Part shown: piece by piece, positions 61,360 through 64,000 of the stretch
How positions within the stretch are numbered: position 1 is the first letter of the stretch
How the letters are laid out: the number at the start of each line of letters is the position of its first letter
Origin: CAYQOX01 sp964419335
GTDB lineage: Bacteria > Hinthialibacterota > Hinthialibacteria > Hinthialibacterales > Hinthialibacteraceae
Direction: 5' to 3'
Length of the DNA: 64,000 bases
NCBI GenBank assembly: GCA_964419335.1
Contig: CAYQOX010000022.1
Location: 1 to 64,000 of the forward strand
The notes under the pieces: generated by a model
What the model was told of the DNA's origin: nothing
The model's input: the letters and a program-made list of their open reading frames with translations, nothing else
The model's database searches: none
Program-made: the position numbers and the translations under genes

Positions 61360-62124
61360 CTATGGTTTGGATGTTTGATATGATTTTGGAATGAGATCGG
61401 GATTGATCCCCAATCCCCATTCTTGTTTAAACTGTTCAACAAAGGATACGGTGAAGACTTCTCGGCCTTCCATTTGGGGAACGTTAATATATTGGCGTAA
61501 ATCAATCTTCATAAATTGTTCTGTAAAGGGTACCGCTAAGGGGGCATAACTCCAATGCCAAGGTTCATAGTTATAGCCGGTGCGCTTTTCATCGTTCGGG
61601 TAGGCTTCGTAAAAATCAAAATGCGGAGCGTTTTCTTTCAGCCAACAGTATAAATCATGAAATACGCCATTATGTTTAAAATGCTTAGGCAGTAATACAT
61701 CTTCGGGTTGTGGTTTGGCAAGATCAATGAGATCGGCATCCGTTCCCCAGTGATGGCGAGAAGAACCAGGCAAACTGGAATACGTGAGTATCTCACGTAC
61801 TTTCTCTTCAGAAGTTTTGTTTGAATGATGCATAGAGCGGAATTTTCGGTTCCAGATGAGCCGTTGGCGTTCAAAACTTCGATAGCTGGAAGCCGAATAG
61901 ATATGGAGGCCTTCTTTGGCCGCTTGTTTGATCATGGCATTCAATGCTTGGGCGGCCTCTTTGCGAAGATTGAAGCCTTTTCCATAAAGTGTGGGACGGT
62001 CTATTCCAACGAGTTCTCTTTCAGATAAAGTGGCCATAGGATTATTGTTATTAGCCGAGGCGAAGCCTCCTAGCAGCCCTGTAGCGAATAAAGATACATT
62101 ATGAACAAAAAATCTTCGTTTCAT
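61360..62124 (-). CDS. VanY-type D-Ala-D-Ala carboxypeptidase
   Basis: 254 residues. A short N-terminal hydrophobic segment (about 9-24) suggests export. The zinc site is SSRHHWGTDADL (H124, D131) and EPWHWSY (E187, H190), as in VanY/DacD-type peptidases that trim peptidoglycan stems. SASSYRSFERQ near 78 is the family substrate-loop motif. First gene of a two-gene operon with the unknown secreted protein. Confidence 0.85.
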   Translation of the reverse strand: MKRRFFVHNVSLFATGLLGGFASANNNNPMATLSERELVGIDRPTLYGKGFNLRKEAAQALNAMIKQAAKEGLHIYSASSYRSFERQRLIWNRKFRSMHHSNKTSEEKVREILTYSSLPGSSRHHWGTDADLIDLAKPQPEDVLLPKHFKHNGVFHDLYCWLKENAPHFDFYEAYPNDEKRTGYNYEPWHWSYAPLAVPFTEQFMKIDLRQYINVPQMEGREVFTVSFVEQFKQEWGLGINPDLIPKSYQTSKP

Positions 62125-62302
62125 AATTAAAATTTGAATCTATTCCTCTCTAAAAAATGCTTTGCTTGCACTGCTACTTGGTGGAAAAAGGAAAAAAGAA
62201 AAAGTTATCGTTGTACCATTAGCCCTTTTGTTTCAAGGGAAATGGAGAGTATCATGTTTGTGTTCTATTATATCAATAATATAAGTATTGGAGAGTAGTA
62301 TA

Positions 62303-63613
62303 ATGCCAGACAAATCTACATCCCGAAGAAATTTTATGAAAACCACCGGTATTGGTGTAGCCGCAGGATTAAGTGCGTTCGAATACCGGGCATTGGCTCA
62401 AGAAGGAACCAATGACAAGATTCATATCGCGGTGATTGGTGTAGGCGGTCGCGGAAGCCATTTGCTGCGGTGGGCCCGAGGGAAAGAGGAAGCCGAGATT
62501 GTCGCCGTTTGCGATGTCTATGTGCGTCGTCGCAAGGATGCGGCTAAAGCCGCCGGTCTGGATCCTGAGAATGAGCGGGATTGCACCGGCGACTATCGTG
62601 AACTTTTGGAGCGCGATGATATTGATGCCGTAATTATTGCTACGCCGGATCACTGGCACGCACCTATTGCCATTGATGCGATGAAAAAAGGTAAAGATGT
62701 CTATCTGGAAAAGCCTATGACGCACACGATTCCAGAGGCGAAGGAAGTTTGCCAGGTACAAAAAGAAACCGGTTGTGTGTTGCAGGTTGGGAGTCAAACG
62801 ACTTCCAGTGATCAATGGTGGAATGCCAAGAAGGCGATTGAAGACGGGATGATCGGGAAACTCATTATGAGCCAAGGATCCTATCACCGGAACAGTAAAG
62901 GAGGTGAATGGAACTGGTCGATTGATGAAGATGCCGGTCCTGATGCGAAAGGGGAAGATTATATCGATTGGGATATGTGGCTTGGAACGGCGCCCCCCCG
63001 AGAATGGAGTCCCGACCGATTTTTCCGTTTCCGTAAATTCTGGGATTATTCTGGAGGGATCGCTACTGATTTATTCTACCACGTGATGGCCCCTCTCAAC
63101 ATATGCTGGCCTCAACCCCAATTCCCGTACCGTGTCATGGCTTCAGGCGGGATCTATGTATTCAAAGACAGCCGCGAAGTGCCTGATACCTTTGGTTTGA
63201 TGGCAGAATATCCTGGTGAGCATCAGGTGGTCCTCAGTTCTAGCATGGCGAATAATACTCATATCCCGGGATTGATTCGCGGCCATGAAGGAACCATTGT
63301 GATGGTTGAACATGGGAAGTTTGAAGGTCATACGCCCCACATCACCGTCACAGCCCAGGATCCTTACGAAGAGGAATTCAAGGAAAAATGGGGTAAGACA
63401 GAAATAAAAATCGAAACCAAAGATGACCGTCCGGATCACATGTCCAACTTTTTGCAATGTGTGAAAACGCGTGAAAAACCGGTGTTGGACGCGGACACTG
63501 CCTACAAAACGATGGTTACCATTGGGATGTCGGTTGAATCGTATCGACAAGGGCGAGTGTTGTACTTCGATCCTGAAAAAGAAATCGTACGCAGCACCCC
63601 GCCGAAGAGTTAA
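62303..63613 (+). CDS. Tat-exported Gfo/Idh/MocA-family oxidoreductase
   Basis: 436 residues. TSRRNFMKTTG at 6-16 is a Tat motif followed by a hydrophobic run. The Rossmann fold starts at IAVIGVGGRGSHLLRWARG (about 46-64); ATPDHWHAPIAIDAMKKGKDVYLEKPM (about 116-142) contains the family EKP signature with the catalytic Lys. An NAD(H)-dependent sugar oxidoreductase, folding with its cofactor before export. GGAG lies before ATG 62303, and a TTG start five codons earlier is less likely. Monocistronic with a terminator. Confidence 0.88.
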   Translation: MPDKSTSRRNFMKTTGIGVAAGLSAFEYRALAQEGTNDKIHIAVIGVGGRGSHLLRWARGKEEAEIVAVCDVYVRRRKDAAKAAGLDPENERDCTGDYRELLERDDIDAVIIATPDHWHAPIAIDAMKKGKDVYLEKPMTHTIPEAKEVCQVQKETGCVLQVGSQTTSSDQWWNAKKAIEDGMIGKLIMSQGSYHRNSKGGEWNWSIDEDAGPDAKGEDYIDWDMWLGTAPPREWSPDRFFRFRKFWDYSGGIATDLFYHVMAPLNICWPQPQFPYRVMASGGIYVFKDSREVPDTFGLMAEYPGEHQVVLSSSMANNTHIPGLIRGHEGTIVMVEHGKFEGHTPHITVTAQDPYEEEFKEKWGKTEIKIETKDDRPDHMSNFLQCVKTREKPVLDADTAYKTMVTIGMSVESYRQGRVLYFDPEKEIVRSTPPKS

Positions 63614-63634
63614 ATGGAAGGAAATATAGGAAAT

Positions 63635-63667
63635 GAGGGGGGCTCAGGTTGTGTCCCCCTTATTTTT
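63635..63667 (+). terminator. Intrinsic terminator after the Gfo/Idh/MocA gene
   Basis: GAGGGGG pairs with CCCCCTT around a 13-base loop and is followed by TTTTT. Confidence 0.65.
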
Positions 63668-63673
63668 GATCAT

Positions 63674-64000
63674 TTATTGATCGCGTGGAACTGGAACGGG
63701 CCCAAATTGGTCTAATTTATCTAGCTCTTTATAGATATTTTCAAATAAGTCTTTTGCGATGAGATCATCTTCGCTGCGAACTCCATCAGGCCCTAAGCTT
63801 CGTAAATCTACCGTACCGTCATCTTCCAGGCGGTAGGAAAAATCTTGTCCCCAGGGATCTTGCAAGACTTTTTCGTCCTCGATATAGGGGCCGTCCCACT
63901 CCCCTGTGGTTTCTATTATTTCTGGCTTGGCAATTAGAGCATGCAAATTGTCGTCCTCAGACGGAAAAGAACCAACGTGCAATCGGTAAACCTGCAAGGC
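63674..64000 (-). CDS. gspG: GspG-type major pseudopilin, C-terminal part (cut by the window edge)
   Basis: 109 residues of the soluble end of a type II secretion pseudopilin; the N-terminal prepilin peptide and helix lie beyond base 64000. ALQVYRLHVGSFPSEDDNLHALI, GEWDGPYIEDEKVLQDPWGQ and RSLGPDGVRSEDD match the GspG pattern (DPWG and the calcium-binding SLGPDG-type loop). Type II secretion exports folded proteins, which fits the secreted glycosidases and CotH protein in this window. No other gsp genes are visible here. Confidence 0.85.
   Translation of the reverse strand, partial: ALQVYRLHVGSFPSEDDNLHALIAKPEIIETTGEWDGPYIEDEKVLQDPWGQDFSYRLEDDGTVDLRSLGPDGVRSEDDLIAKDLFENIYKELDKLDQFGPVPVPRDQ

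Noticed and set aside
1..64000. CRISPR array, phage or insertion sequence
   Set aside because: No regularly spaced direct repeats, integrase, transposase, terminase or phage structural gene was seen; the dispersed repeat is not regularly spaced.

Overview
The window looks like a chromosomal segment of a Gram-negative-type, non-model bacterium of moderate G+C. Envelope markers (apolipoprotein N-acyltransferase, HtrA, a GspG pseudopilin, Tat-exported enzymes) point to two membranes. The mix of DUF1080 and Gfo/Idh/MocA proteins with Tat signals, a CotH/lamin-tail protein, a heparinase-like protein, a DUF4175 protein and a PPi-type phosphofructokinase is what one meets in the PVC group (Planctomycetes, Verrucomicrobia, Lentisphaerae) and in candidate phyla such as Hydrogenedentota or Sumerlaeota. 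The phylum is an inference; no rRNA is present.

Layout. 1-2.6 kb: a stand-alone IMP cyclohydrolase and a uronate-isomerase-like amidohydrolase. 2.6-10.3 kb: surface-glycan genes (DUF115/Maf-like, GT4, Wzx-type flippase, GT39, GT2). 10.7-14.2 kb: an AT-hook/winged-helix DNA-binding protein and a secreted CotH protein. 14.3-19.3 kb: a sugar operon (permease, binding protein, ribokinase, DUF1080, aldo/keto reductase) with no transporter ATPase. 19.4-22.0 kb: nucleotidyltransferase and DegT aminotransferase. 22.2-33.1 kb: housekeeping genes (mnmG, PPi-PFK, creatininase, aroK, aroE, rpoD, a divergent IDH/IMDH, lnt, yacG). 33.2-34.8 kb: a small membrane protein and a methyltransferase. 35.1-38.8 kb: a cbpA-clpB chaperone operon. 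39.3-42.2 kb: an HD protein and a heparinase-like protein. 42.4-49.0 kb: an ABC-2 permease pseudo-dimer, YhaM and a giant coiled-coil DUF4175 protein. 49.0-51.7 kb: a GH-A-type glycosidase. 51.8-56.4 kb: hsp20-lon-htrA and tRNA-Glu. 56.7-60.5 kb: a PaoABC-like molybdenum oxidoreductase. 60.6-64 kb: an unknown secreted protein, a VanY-type peptidase, a Gfo/Idh/MocA oxidoreductase and the 3' part of a GspG gene.

How the genes work together: much of the content concerns uptake, export and breakdown of sugars and polysaccharides, with a large share of Tat-exported redox enzymes, and two proteostasis blocks (cbpA-clpB; hsp20-lon-htrA).

The most unusual non-genic signal is a dispersed intergenic repeat of about 215 bp, always in the same orientation: three long copies (703-916, 2400-2623, 34823-35034) and one shortened copy (10451-10538). 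No phage, IS element, CRISPR array or defence island was seen. Coordinates, identities and promoter calls come from reading by eye.
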